11,213 bases of DNA from an uncultured beta proteobacterium (GTDB lineage: Bacteria > Pseudomonadota > Gammaproteobacteria > Burkholderiales > Burkholderiaceae_C): positions 1 through 11,213 of the forward strand of contig CAILKA010000499.1 in the NCBI GenBank assembly GCA_903834645.1, written 5' to 3'. Each line of letters opens with the position of its first letter. Positions within the stretch are counted from its first letter, which is position 1. The notes beneath the pieces were generated by a model. It made no database searches. It was not told where the DNA came from and was given only the letters and a program-made list of their open reading frames with translations. Both the position numbers and the translations under genes were made by a program. Below are positions 1-8,147 of the stretch, piece by piece.

Positions 1-2716
1 TGACCTTCTCGATCACGTTGGCCGGCGTCTCCTTGTAGCGCTGGAACTCCGCGTTCGTCAGGTTGCCGGCCTGGAACAGCACCGACAGGCCCTTGAGGAA
101 GCCGCGCTGGAACTCGTAGCCCAGCTGCAGATCCGTGATCGACTCGCCCTTGATGAAGGTGAGCTGGCGGTTGTCCTGGAAGTCGGTGATCTCGCCCAGG
201 AAGTCAGAGCGCTGGCGCTGCGCCACGCGGAACTGCCAGCCATGACGCTCGTAGTAGAACTGCAGGCTCGTGACCTGACGCGACAGGCCCGGCAGCGGCA
301 GGCTCGCCACGCCGACGTCGTTGGTGCTGAAGCCCGAGGTCGGCGGCTTGATCGAGCTCGAGGTGTCCGAGTGCGTCAGCTGCAGACCGAAGCCTTCCAG
401 CGGCTTGGCCACCATCCCCAGCGGGAAAGACGCCGTGAACTCCAGGCCGCTGATGCGCCCGCCCTTGCCGTTGACCGGCTTGGTGAGCACACCCAGCGTC
501 GAAGCTCCGGGCGGCCGCGTGGTGTTGGCCGTCACGTAGGGCGCGAAGTCGAAGGGCGTGCCCTGCTGGATGATGTAGCTGTCCAGGTTCTTGTAGAAGC
601 CCGCCACTGCCACGTAGGCCTTGTTGCCCCAGTACTTCTCGTAGGACACGTCCAGCGCACTGGCGCGGAACGGCTCGAGCTCGGGGTTGCCGCCGCCGCC
701 CTTGAACTTGTTCTCGCCGTTGTCGAAGCCGAAGCCGAAGGCCGAGCGCATGTCGGCCATGTTCGGCCGCGCCATCACCTTGGCTGCACCCAGGCGCACC
801 ACCGAGTCGTTGCCGATGTCGAAGTTGACGTTCAGGCTGGGCAGGAAATCGCTGTAGGACTTGCCGCCGCGCGAGATCACTTCCACGCAGGTGTGCGCGC
901 CGCCGTTGCAGCGCGAGGTGTCGATGTTGAAGCCCTGCGAAGACTGGCTCGTCTGGACGAACTGCACGCCGACGTTGCCCTTGTACTCCACGCCCCCGAC
1001 CTTGCCGTCGAGGTCGCTGCGCACATAGCTCGTCGTGACCTCCTCGGTGACCTTCCAGTTCTTCGCGAGGATGTCTGCATCACGCCAGGCGGCCTTCTGG
1101 TAGACGGTACCCATCGAGCCGATCGGGTTCCACGCCAGGATCGGGATCCCGGTGGAGCCGGCGGTGGTCACGTAGCTGTTGGGCATCGTCACCGAGTAGC
1201 CCGAATTGGCCGTGGTGTTGCCCGTCAGGAGCAGCGCGCCTTCGACGGTCGTGCGCTCCTTGGTACGGTCGGTGCGGTTGATCCCGAGCTCCAGGGTGGA
1301 CAAGGGGCCCATCCCCAGGTCACGCTTGGCCGACAGGCGCAGCGCCTCGATCTTGTCGTCCACGCGCGGGTTGGCGATGTAGCCGTCCTGGAGGCCGCCG
1401 CCCCAGCCCTGGACGTTGGTGAGCTTCATCAGCGACGCGTCGCTGTAGTTCAGCCCCGTCGTGTACTTGACGGCCGAGGTGTCGGAGCCGTTGAAGCCCG
1501 TCCAGCTGATCGTGTCGTTCGCATTCGTGACGTTCTTGGGCAGGCCCGCCGTCGTCTCGAGGCGCTCGGAGTTGCGCGAGACCTTCGACTCCGACAGGTC
1601 CAGCGAGCCCTTCCATGCACCCAGCTTCGTCTTGAAGTTCAGGCCCAGGGCCTCGAGCTCGTCCTGGTAGGCCTCCGCGTGGTTGCGGATCACGCCGCGG
1701 AAGTTGTCGATCGTGCCCGCGGTGGCCACGCCGCCAGAGACGGTGGCCGTGCGCAGCGTGCCGCCGCTGTCGTAGCCGCCCGTGCTCAGGCCGCCCACGG
1801 GCCCCTCCAGGCCGTGCTTGTAGGTGCCGAAGTCGCCCGAGGACTTGAAGTAGTCGATGACCACCTCGGTGTCCTTGCTCGGCTTGATCTGCAGCACCGC
1901 CATCGCGCCCTCGCGGTTGGCGATCGTCTGCTCGGTGTCCGAACCGAAGCCGCCCGGGGTCTTGACCGTGCCGGCGCCGAAGGGGACGTCCGTGACCCAG
2001 CCGCCCCAGCCGTTGAAGCGCTGGATCTCCGCGCCGTTGTCCTTCATCTTCGTGAAGCCCAGCGCGATGCCCACCTTGCGGTCGGCGAACTGGTCCACGT
2101 AGGACAGCGACACGCGGTCGCCCTTGCCCTCACCCGAGCCGGAGTCGATGCCGGTCTTGACCTCGCGGTAGTTGATGGCCACCGCGCGCTTGCCGAAGTC
2201 CAGCGGACGCACCGTGCGCAGGTCGATCGTCGAGGACAGGCCCTGGCCCACGAGGCCCGCATCCGGGGTCTTGTAGATCAGGACGGCGCTGAGCAATTCG
2301 GCCGGAAACTGGTCGAACTCCACGCCCCGGCTGTCGCCGGTGGAGGCTTGCTCGCGCCCGTTGAGCAGCGCACCGTTGAAATCAGGCGACATGCCGCGCA
2401 CGCTGATCGACGAGGCGCGGCCCGTGACCTTGTTGCGCTGGGCGGTGACGCCAGGCAGGCGCGCCACGGTCTCGGCCACCGTGGCGTCGGGCAGCTTGCC
2501 GATGTCCTCGGCGCTGATGGCCTCGACGATGTTGTCGGCGTTCTTCTTGACGCTGATGGCGGACTCGATGGCACCACGGATGCCCGTGACCGTGACGGTC
2601 TGGGCTTGCTGCGCATGCGCCGTTTGCGCCAGTGCCAGCACGGCACCGGCCACGGCAGTCAACGTGCAGGCTGCAGCGGCGCGCCTCTTGGTCGAAACAC
2701 GGTTCTTAGGGTTCAC
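1..2716 (-). CDS. TonB-dependent outer-membrane receptor, probably for maltodextrin/alpha-glucan (3' end outside window)
   Basis: An outer-membrane beta-barrel that would import a ligand using TonB energy. The minus strand reads 905 codons from a GTG at 2716 to the window edge without a stop. Residues 1-35 are a signal peptide (Lys/Arg start, Ala/Leu-rich core, AHA before QQ). A TonB-box-like QTVTVTG lies at 39-45. The plug (about 57-170) contains DNIVEAISAEDIGKLPDATV, then SVRGM and LVGQGLSSTIDLRTVRP, typical of the Xanthomonas/Caulobacter receptor type. The rest is barrel with many aromatic strand ends; the last visible part (LFQAGNLTNAEFQRY) is typical of the final strands, so roughly 20-30 residues are missing. 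No FecR-type signalling extension precedes the plug. GTG is chosen for its GAGGAG 8 nt upstream and because no ATG fits. The alpha-glucan substrate is inferred only from the divergent amylase and the glucokinases. Family call is firm, substrate is not. Confidence 0.93.
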   Translation of the reverse strand, partial: MNPKNRVSTKRRAAAACTLTAVAGAVLALAQTAHAQQAQTVTVTGIRGAIESAISVKKNADNIVEAISAEDIGKLPDATVAETVARLPGVTAQRNKVTGRASSISVRGMSPDFNGALLNGREQASTGDSRGVEFDQFPAELLSAVLIYKTPDAGLVGQGLSSTIDLRTVRPLDFGKRAVAINYREVKTGIDSGSGEGKGDRVSLSYVDQFADRKVGIALGFTKMKDNGAEIQRFNGWGGWVTDVPFGAGTVKTPGGFGSDTEQTIANREGAMAVLQIKPSKDTEVVIDYFKSSGDFGTYKHGLEGPVGGLSTGGYDSGGTLRTATVSGGVATAGTIDNFRGVIRNHAEAYQDELEALGLNFKTKLGAWKGSLDLSESKVSRNSERLETTAGLPKNVTNANDTISWTGFNGSDTSAVKYTTGLNYSDASLMKLTNVQGWGGGLQDGYIANPRVDDKIEALRLSAKRDLGMGPLSTLELGINRTDRTKERTTVEGALLLTGNTTANSGYSVTMPNSYVTTAGSTGIPILAWNPIGSMGTVYQKAAWRDADILAKNWKVTEEVTTSYVRSDLDGKVGGVEYKGNVGVQFVQTSQSSQGFNIDTSRCNGGAHTCVEVISRGGKSYSDFLPSLNVNFDIGNDSVVRLGAAKVMARPNMADMRSAFGFGFDNGENKFKGGGGNPELEPFRASALDVSYEKYWGNKAYVAVAGFYKNLDSYIIQQGTPFDFAPYVTANTTRPPGASTLGVLTKPVNGKGGRISGLEFTASFPLGMVAKPLEGFGLQLTHSDTSSSIKPPTSGFSTNDVGVASLPLPGLSRQVTSLQFYYERHGWQFRVAQRQRSDFLGEITDFQDNRQLTFIKGESITDLQLGYEFQRGFLKGLSVLFQAGNLTNAEFQRYKETPANVIEKV

Positions 2717-2724
2717 CGGTATGT

Positions 2725-2730
2725 CTCCTC
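2725..2730 (-). promoter_or_regulatory. Ribosome binding site of the TonB receptor gene
   Basis: On the minus strand GAGGAG lies 8 nt before the GTG at 2716-2714. It decides the start, since no ATG is available near the signal peptide. Confidence 0.75.
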
Positions 2731-2808
2731 GGCCTCGTAGTGTTGGAAGGATTCACCTGCGCCAGACCCCAAGCGAGCGGCCCGCGCACACGCACAATGA
2801 CGCAGCTT

Positions 2809-2823
2809 TGTACCAAAACTAGC
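2809..2823. promoter_or_regulatory. Weak HexR-like operator upstream of the TonB receptor gene
   Basis: TGTACCAAAACTAGC matches 8 of the 12 defined positions of TGTARTnnnAYTACA. It shares 11 of 14 bases with the better site in front of the free-standing glucokinase (GTAGCAAAACTACA). It lies 93 bp upstream of the receptor GTG. On the minus strand a -35-like TTGCTA (2825-2820) overlaps it, but I see no good -10 at the expected distance. It is credible mainly because stronger copies precede the other three promoters of the locus. Confidence 0.4.
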
Positions 2824-2945
2824 AATTCAGGAAGATCCAGGGAAACCCCGGAGTGTGGCGAGGCCGCATCGTGAAGGGGGCGTCATCAAGGCGGCCAACG
2901 AGGGAAAATACGGTGGATCCGGCCTGTGTGCGGGCAGGGTGGCTC

Positions 2946-2950
2946 AAGGA
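2946..2950 (+). promoter_or_regulatory. Ribosome binding site supporting the amylase GTG start
   Basis: AAGGA ends 7 nt before the GTG at 2958. The next in-frame start, GTG at 2982, has no purine-rich stretch in front of it. Confidence 0.55.
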
Positions 2951-2953
2951 AAA

Positions 2954-2968
2954 TGTAGTGAAATTACA
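2954..2968. promoter_or_regulatory. HexR operator (perfect consensus) at the amylase start
   Basis: TGTAGTGAAATTACA fits all 12 defined positions of the HexR palindrome TGTARTnnnAYTACA known from gammaproteobacteria, with a further matching A/T pair outside. The regulator encoded at 8282-10207 has a HexR-type DNA-binding domain. The site covers the proposed amylase GTG at 2958-2960, so it lies in the transcribed leader or start region. That would suit repression by blocking RNA polymerase. Confidence 0.8.
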
Positions 2969-5708
2969 TCCGCTCGGGTTCGTGATCGTTCGAACGCTGG
3001 CGCTCGTGCTGGCCGCCGGCGCCGCCTGTGCCGCGGGTGCTCCGCGGCCACCTGGAGCGCAGAGCCCCCGCCCCGGGCCGCTGCACGTCCCTTCTCCGGA
3101 CTGGCGCGACCAGGTCATCTACTTCGTCGTCACCGACCGCTTCGCCGACGGCGACCCGCGCAACAACGACCAGGGCGCCGGGGAGTACGGCCCGGGCCAG
3201 CGCAGCCGCTACAACGGCGGGGATTTCAAGGGCCTCGCACAGCGCCTGGACTACATCCGGGGGCTGGGCGCCACGGCCGTGTGGGTCACGCCGCCGGTGG
3301 CCAACCAGTGGGTCAACCCGAGCGGCGACTACGCGGGCTACCACGGCTACTGGGCCGAGCACTTCAAGCGCGTCGACCCGCACCTGGGGACGCTGGACGA
3401 CTACCGGGCGCTGGCACGCGCGCTGCACGGCCGCGGCATGTACCTGGTGCAGGACATCGTCGTCAACCACACCGGCAACTTCTACACCTACCGCGACCGC
3501 TGGCGCGCCGGCGACCCCGCCCACGGCTGGGAGGCGCACGACCGCACGCCGCCTGCGCCCCGGCCCTCGCAGCCCCCGTTCGACCGCAACGACCCGCGCG
3601 ACCCCGCCCAGCGCGCGCAGGCCATCTACCACTGGACGCCCGATGTGGCCGACTACACCGAACGGCGCCAGGAGCTGGACTTCCAGATGGCGGGGCTCGA
3701 CGACCTCAACACCGAGAACCCGCAGGTGCGCCGGGCGCTGCGCGAGAGCTACGGCTGGTGGATCCGCCAGGCGGGCGTGGACGCCTTCCGGGTGGACACG
3801 GCCTTCTACGTGCCCGCTGACTTCTTCACCGACTTCCTGCACGCGCGCGACCCGGCCGCCCCGGGCATTGCGCGCGTGGCGCGCGCCACCGGGCGGGCGG
3901 CCTTCCACGTCTTCGGCGAGGGTTTCGGGATCGACCGTGCCCGCGAGGAGGTGCAGGCCCGCAAGATCGAGTCCTACATGACGGGCCAGGGCGGGCAGCC
4001 CCTGCTGCCCGGGATGATCAACTTCCCGCTGTACGGCACGCTCGGCGAGGTGCTGGCACGCGGCGCGCCCACGGCCGCGCTGGCGCACCGCATCGAGTCG
4101 ACGATGCGGGTGCATGCGCGGCCGCACCTGATGCCCACCTTCGTGGACAACCACGACGTGGACCGATTCCTGGCCGGCGGCAGCCAGGCAGCGCTGCGCC
4201 AGGCGCTGCTGGCGATCTTCACGCTGCCGGGCATCCCCGTCGTCTACTACGGCACCGAGCAGGGCTTCACCGAGCCGCGCGCGGCGATGTTTGCCGCTGG
4301 CTGGGGCTCGGGCGGGCGCGACCACTACGACACCACGGCGCCGCTGTACCGCACGATCGCGGCGCTGGCCACGCTGCGCCGCGGCGAGCCGCTCTTCTCG
4401 CGTGGCCAGCCCGAGGTGCTGCGCGCCAGTGCCGCCGGGCCCGGCACGCTGGCCTGGCGCATGACGCACGGCGGGCGGGCGGGCTTTGTGGCGCTCAACA
4501 GCGCCGAGCACCCGGTGCTCGTGGACCGGCTGGCCACCGGGCTGCCCGCGGGCACGCGCCTGCACGGGCGGCTGGCCGTGGAGGCGGTGGCGCAAGACGC
4601 TGGGGCGGCAGGCGCCTCCCCTGGCCCGGCTGCGGCCCGCCCGGCCGACCTGATCGTGGGGGCCGACGGCTTCGTCAGCGTCGTGCTGCCCGCGCGCGCG
4701 GGCTGGGTCTGGACCACGCCTGGGGCTGCGCGCCCGGCCGGCCGCCCGGCTGCCCCCGAACGAGCGGCACAGGCCGCCAACCGCCCGGCCGCCACGCTCG
4801 AGCTCGATGCGCTGCCCGCCGCGCGCGTGGGCGGCGACTTCGAGGTGCGTGGCCGCGTGCAAGGGGCGATCGCGCCGCGTCTGGTCGTCGATGGCGACCT
4901 GCGCACCGCCACGCCTGTGGCCCCTGATTCCGACGGGCGCTTTGCGGCGCGCGTGGACACCTCCGGCATGGCCGACGCCTCGGTGGTGCACCGCCTGGTC
5001 GTGTGGGATGAGGCCTCTGCGCAGGCCTCGGGCGCGCGCACCTTCCAGGTCGAACGGGCCTGGACGCTCGCGGCCGATGTCGAGGATCCGGCCGGCGACG
5101 ACCGCGGCCCGTCGGGCACCTACCGCTACCCCACCGACCCGAGCTGGGGCGACAACCGCCAGATGGACCTGCGCCGCGTGCGCGCCCACGTCTCCGGCGC
5201 GTCGCTGCGACTGGAGCTCGGCATGCACCGCGTGACAACCACCTGGAACCCGGCCAACGGCTTTGACCATGTGGCCTTCACCGTCTACATCGAGCTGCCC
5301 GGGCAGCCGGGCGGCAGCGAGCTGATGCCGCTGCAACACGCCACGCTGCCGGCCGGCATGCGCTGGCACCGGCGGCTGCGCGTGCACGGCTGGTCCAACG
5401 CACTCTTTGCGCCCGAGGGCGCTTCCGAGCGCGCCGAGGGCACGCCCGTGACGCCGGGCGCCCACCTGAGCGCGGACCCGTCGACGCACACGGTGACGCT
5501 GACGCTGCCCGCCGCTGCGCTCGCCGCACCGGGTGCACGCGGTGTGCCGGCCTCGCTGTCGGGCGCGCGGGTCTACGTGACGACCTGGGACTACGACGGC
5601 GGCTACCGCGCGCTGCAGCGCGACAGCGCCCCCTTTGCCGTCGGCGGGGGCGACCCCGCGCGCGATGCACGCGTGATGGACGACTCGGTGGTGATCAGGC
5701 TGCCGTGA
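2958..5708 (+). CDS. Secreted GH13 alpha-amylase with C-terminal glucodextranase-like module
   Basis: A 916-residue exported alpha-glucan hydrolase, acting in the periplasm or outside the cell. Residues 1 to about 28 are a signal peptide (core TLALVLAAGAACAAG). The GH13 barrel covers about 47-500 with all conserved regions: DIVVNH (166-171), the LDDLN region V (247-251), FRVDT with nucleophile D280, FGEGFG with acid/base E321, and FVDNHD with stabiliser D400. An Ala/Pro-rich linker (about 590-613) leads to an Ig-like sandwich (about 613-703) and a final module (about 704-910) whose DPAGDDRGPSGTYRYPTDP resembles the C-terminal domain of glucodextranase. Many GH13 amylases are 450-650 residues, so the tail is a real extension. 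Start: GTG with AAGGA and 7-nt spacing; GTG at 2982 is the alternative and also leaves a signal peptide. A HexR operator overlaps the start. The exact GH13 subfamily and products cannot be read from the sequence. Confidence 0.93.
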   Translation: MKLHPLGFVIVRTLALVLAAGAACAAGAPRPPGAQSPRPGPLHVPSPDWRDQVIYFVVTDRFADGDPRNNDQGAGEYGPGQRSRYNGGDFKGLAQRLDYIRGLGATAVWVTPPVANQWVNPSGDYAGYHGYWAEHFKRVDPHLGTLDDYRALARALHGRGMYLVQDIVVNHTGNFYTYRDRWRAGDPAHGWEAHDRTPPAPRPSQPPFDRNDPRDPAQRAQAIYHWTPDVADYTERRQELDFQMAGLDDLNTENPQVRRALRESYGWWIRQAGVDAFRVDTAFYVPADFFTDFLHARDPAAPGIARVARATGRAAFHVFGEGFGIDRAREEVQARKIESYMTGQGGQPLLPGMINFPLYGTLGEVLARGAPTAALAHRIESTMRVHARPHLMPTFVDNHDVDRFLAGGSQAALRQALLAIFTLPGIPVVYYGTEQGFTEPRAAMFAAGWGSGGRDHYDTTAPLYRTIAALATLRRGEPLFSRGQPEVLRASAAGPGTLAWRMTHGGRAGFVALNSAEHPVLVDRLATGLPAGTRLHGRLAVEAVAQDAGAAGASPGPAAARPADLIVGADGFVSVVLPARAGWVWTTPGAARPAGRPAAPERAAQAANRPAATLELDALPAARVGGDFEVRGRVQGAIAPRLVVDGDLRTATPVAPDSDGRFAARVDTSGMADASVVHRLVVWDEASAQASGARTFQVERAWTLAADVEDPAGDDRGPSGTYRYPTDPSWGDNRQMDLRRVRAHVSGASLRLELGMHRVTTTWNPANGFDHVAFTVYIELPGQPGGSELMPLQHATLPAGMRWHRRLRVHGWSNALFAPEGASERAEGTPVTPGAHLSADPSTHTVTLTLPAAALAAPGARGVPASLSGARVYVTTWDYDGGYRALQRDSAPFAVGGGDPARDARVMDDSVVIRLP

Positions 5709-7108
5709 CTCCGACTGGCCCGCAGCCGTCTGGCGGCGACCTGGGCCTGCGGGCCCTGCGGTCGGTGGCCGGCCCGCTGTTTCTCGAGCTGGGCCTGGCG
5801 ATCGCCGTCGGCACGGCCGCCACGATGCTCGCCGCGCGGCTGTCGGACGACGCGGCAGCGGCCTTTGCCTTGGCCAACCATGTCGCGGCGATGCTCTTCA
5901 TCGTCTTTCGCATCGTCGGCGCCGGAGTGGGCGTGGTGGTGGCGCAGAACCTGGGCGCCGGGCGGCGCGAAGCGGCCGATCGGGTGGCGCGCGCCACGAT
6001 GGGCGCCGGCACCTGGATCGGCGGGGCGGCGGCGCTGGCCACCGCGGCCGGGGCCCAGCCGCTGCTGGCTGCGCTCGGAGCTCCTGCTGCCGTGCTGCCG
6101 TGGGCCGTGCCGCTCTTGCAGGGCCTGGCGTTGTCGATGGTGCTCGACGCCTGGAACGCCACGATGGGCAGCGTGCTGCGCGCGCACCTGCGTGCCCGCG
6201 AGTCGCTGATGGTGATCGTGGCGATGCAGGCGCTCACGCTCGCGCTGGCTGTGCTGCTCATGCCGCGCCTGGGCTTGGCGGGCTACGCCTGGGCGCTGCT
6301 CGCCGGGCGCGCCCTGGGCCTGGCGCTGCACCTGCTGCTGTGGCGGCGCAGCCTCGGGCTGCGCGCGCAGCTGCCCGATGCCTGGCGGCTGGCGCGACCG
6401 GAGCTGGCCGCGGTGCTGCGGATCGGCCTGCCCGCCGCAGCCGAGAACATCGCCTACCGGCTGTGCTTCATGGCCTCGGTGGCGGTGGCGGGCACGCTCG
6501 GCGCGGCGGCGCTGGCCACGCAGGCCTACGCGCTGCAGATCAGCTATGCGGTCGTGATGGCGGGGCTGGCCATCGGGCTGGCGGCCGAGGTGGTGGTGGG
6601 CCACCTGGTGGGAGCCGGCCGGCTGCGCGATGCGCATGCCCTGGTGCGCCGTGCGCTGGCGCTGGGCCTGGTCATCAGCGTCGTGACCACGACCTGCGTG
6701 GCGCTGGCCGGGCCGTGGCTGCTGCGCGCCTTCACGCGCGACCCGCAGATCGTCGCCGCAGGCGCGACGCTGCTGTGGTGGACGGTGCTGCTCGAGCCCG
6801 GGCGCACCTTCAACCTCGTCGTGATCAACGCGCTGCGCGCCGCGGGCGACGCGCGCTACCCGGTGGCGGTGGGCGCGGCGTCGAGGGTGGTGGTGCTGGC
6901 CGGGGGGAGCTGGCTGCTCGGGCACGCGCTCGGCCTGGGCCTGGTGGGGGTGTGGATCGCCTACGCCGCCGACGAGTGGTTGCGCGGCGTGCTGATGTGG
7001 CGGCGCTGGGTGCGCCTGGGCTGGGTGCCCGCGGCGCGCGCGGCCGCTCGTGCCCGGCCCGGCCCGCTCAGCCGTCGTGCGGCTGCAGCGCCGCCGCCGC
7101 CCCAGTGA
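5705..7108 (+). CDS. MATE-family multidrug/cation antiporter, translationally coupled to the amylase
   Basis: A 467-residue polytopic inner-membrane protein of the MATE family, whose members export drugs or metabolites in exchange for Na+ or H+. About 12 hydrophobic segments form two homologous halves. Each half has its family motif: AQNLGAGRREA (80-90) in the first and VGHLVGAGRLRDA (298-310) in the second, followed by NALRAAGDARYPV (375-387), the usual LRaaGDt signature. The GTG start lies in a GTGA overlap with the amylase stop, so the two genes are almost surely one operon. The last residues (RRAAAAPPPPQ) run 41 nt into the oppositely oriented glucokinase gene. The context suggests a role tied to alpha-glucan use, but MATE proteins are not established sugar importers and the substrate is unknown. 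Confidence 0.88.
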   Translation: MTPTGPQPSGGDLGLRALRSVAGPLFLELGLAIAVGTAATMLAARLSDDAAAAFALANHVAAMLFIVFRIVGAGVGVVVAQNLGAGRREAADRVARATMGAGTWIGGAAALATAAGAQPLLAALGAPAAVLPWAVPLLQGLALSMVLDAWNATMGSVLRAHLRARESLMVIVAMQALTLALAVLLMPRLGLAGYAWALLAGRALGLALHLLLWRRSLGLRAQLPDAWRLARPELAAVLRIGLPAAAENIAYRLCFMASVAVAGTLGAAALATQAYALQISYAVVMAGLAIGLAAEVVVGHLVGAGRLRDAHALVRRALALGLVISVVTTTCVALAGPWLLRAFTRDPQIVAAGATLLWWTVLLEPGRTFNLVVINALRAAGDARYPVAVGAASRVVVLAGGSWLLGHALGLGLVGVWIAYAADEWLRGVLMWRRWVRLGWVPAARAAARARPGPLSRRAAAAPPPPQ

Positions 7109-8087
7109 GCGCAGCCTGCGTGTCGGTGATCAGCGCCGTCGGGATCGCCTGCAGGTAGCCCTGGAAGCGCCCCTTGGCCTCGAAGCGCTCACGAAAGCGC
7201 GAGCCGAAGAACCGCTCGCCCAGCCTGGGCACGATGCCCCCGCCGATGTAGACGCCGCCACGCGCGCCGAGCGTGAGCGCCACGTTACCGGCGAAGCCGC
7301 CCAGCAGCGCGCAAAAGGCATCGATCGTGCGCACGCACTGCGCGTCGGTGCCAGCCAACGCCAGCTCGACGATCCGGGGGGCATCCAGCGCCTGGGCGCG
7401 CTCGCCATGCACCTCGGCCACGGCGGCGTGCAGCGTGGGCAGCCCGATGCCCGACAGCAGCCGCTCGGCCGACACGTGGCTGAAGCTGCGGCGAGCCTGC
7501 TGCAGGATCGCCGCCTCGAAGTCGTCGGCGGCCGCCAGCGTGGCGTGTCCGCCCTCGCCGGGCAGCGCCTGCCAGCCCGAGGCGGTCCGAACCACACCCG
7601 CCACCCCGAGCCCCGTGCCCGGCCCGATCACGGCCAGCATGCCCTCGGCGCGCGGCAAGGCGCCGTGGGCACGCACCTGGTGCGCCTGCAGCCGCGGCAG
7701 CGACAGCGCGAGCGCCTCGAAGTCGTTGAGCACCCGCAGTTCGCGCACGCCCAGCGCCGCACGCAGTGCGGCGCACGAGAAGCTCCAGGCGCTGTTGGTG
7801 AGCGCCACACGGTCGCCGTCGATGGCGGTGGCCACCGCCAGCGCGGCGCGCTGCGGCGCGGGTCGCGGGGTCCCGAGCGTGTCGAGGTAGGCCGCGGCCG
7901 CATGGGCCGGGCTGGCATGGTCGGCCACCGCCAGCTGGCGCACGTGCTGCACGCCGGCGGCGGGATCCTCCACCCAGCCGAAGCGGGCGTTCGTGCCGCC
8001 CACATCGGCCACCAGCCAGGGCAGGCCGAGCCGTTCGCGCTCGTTGTCCAACGGGCCTGGCGAGCGGCCTTCGTGCGGGGCGTTCAT
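7068..8087 (-). CDS. glk: Glucokinase, free-standing
   Basis: Cytoplasmic ATP-dependent glucokinase (339 residues, the bacterial Glk family of PF02685 rather than ROK), making glucose-6-phosphate from glucose released by the amylase. Visible motifs: phosphate loop DVGGTNARFGW (28-38), LNDF with catalytic base D122, GPGTGLG (155-161), EGGH (178-181) and SAER with E208 for the sugar, and GGGIVPRLG near the C-terminus. Length and motifs are complete and canonical. It is clearly a paralogue of the kinase half of the fusion at 8282: both share ERLLSG, YIGGGIVPRLG/FIGGGIVPRLG and a KGRF.GYL.AIPT block. The ATG at 8087 has only AGGA at close spacing, and an 11-codon mini-ORF with a stronger AGGAG ends on it. 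A HexR-like site and a promoter-like pair lie upstream. The 3' end overlaps the MATE gene. Confidence 0.95.
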   Translation of the reverse strand: MNAPHEGRSPGPLDNERERLGLPWLVADVGGTNARFGWVEDPAAGVQHVRQLAVADHASPAHAAAAYLDTLGTPRPAPQRAALAVATAIDGDRVALTNSAWSFSCAALRAALGVRELRVLNDFEALALSLPRLQAHQVRAHGALPRAEGMLAVIGPGTGLGVAGVVRTASGWQALPGEGGHATLAAADDFEAAILQQARRSFSHVSAERLLSGIGLPTLHAAVAEVHGERAQALDAPRIVELALAGTDAQCVRTIDAFCALLGGFAGNVALTLGARGGVYIGGGIVPRLGERFFGSRFRERFEAKGRFQGYLQAIPTALITDTQAALTGAAAALQPHDG

Positions 8088-8119
8088 CGATCCTGTGCGG
8101 CACGCAGCCTGTGGGCCAC
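8084..8119 (-). other. Possible 11-codon leader ORF coupled to glk
   Basis: On the minus strand a GTG (8119-8117) is preceded by GAGAGGAG and followed by 10 further sense codons. Its TGA overlaps the glk ATG as ATGA. This could carry ribosomes onto the weak glk start by coupling. The spacing from AGGAG to GTG is only 3 nt, which is shorter than usual, and so short an ORF can arise by chance. Confidence 0.22.
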
Positions 8120-8147
8120 GCGCTCCTCTCTTGCAATTGATGACGAG

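Noticed and set aside
242..2740. 832-codon open frame on the plus strand
   Set aside because: Antisense shadow of the TonB receptor gene. Its translation is Arg/Ala/Val/His-rich without family motifs, whereas the minus strand gives a complete signal peptide, plug and barrel.
2853..2957. Upstream ATG-type extension of the amylase by 35 codons
   Set aside because: It would put an Arg-rich stretch before a clear signal peptide, has no ribosome site, and would place the promoter region inside the coding sequence.
2987..2996. Perfect 10-bp palindrome CGTTCGAACG just inside the amylase, as a possible LacI-family operator
   Set aside because: It lies in coding sequence, lacks longer matching flanks, has no second copy at the other promoters, and no LacI-type gene is in the window.
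3018..3032. Possible lipobox at the Cys in the amylase signal peptide (GAAC)
   Set aside because: The residues before Cys are G-A-A instead of a Leu/Val-led lipobox, and hydrophobic and small residues continue past it, so ordinary signal peptidase I cleavage is likelier.
2964..5489. 841-codon open frame on the minus strand opposite the amylase
   Set aside because: High-GC antisense shadow with composition typical of one; all GH13 motifs are on the plus strand.
5603..6925. 440-codon open frame on the minus strand opposite the MATE gene
   Set aside because: Gln/His/Arg-rich antisense shadow; the plus strand has the MATE motifs and membrane segments.
8088..8130. SAH-riboswitch-like words (GAGGAGCGC, CAGGCTG) on the minus strand before glk
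   Set aside because: No P1 stem closes the element and no pseudoknot strand follows; the match is by chance.
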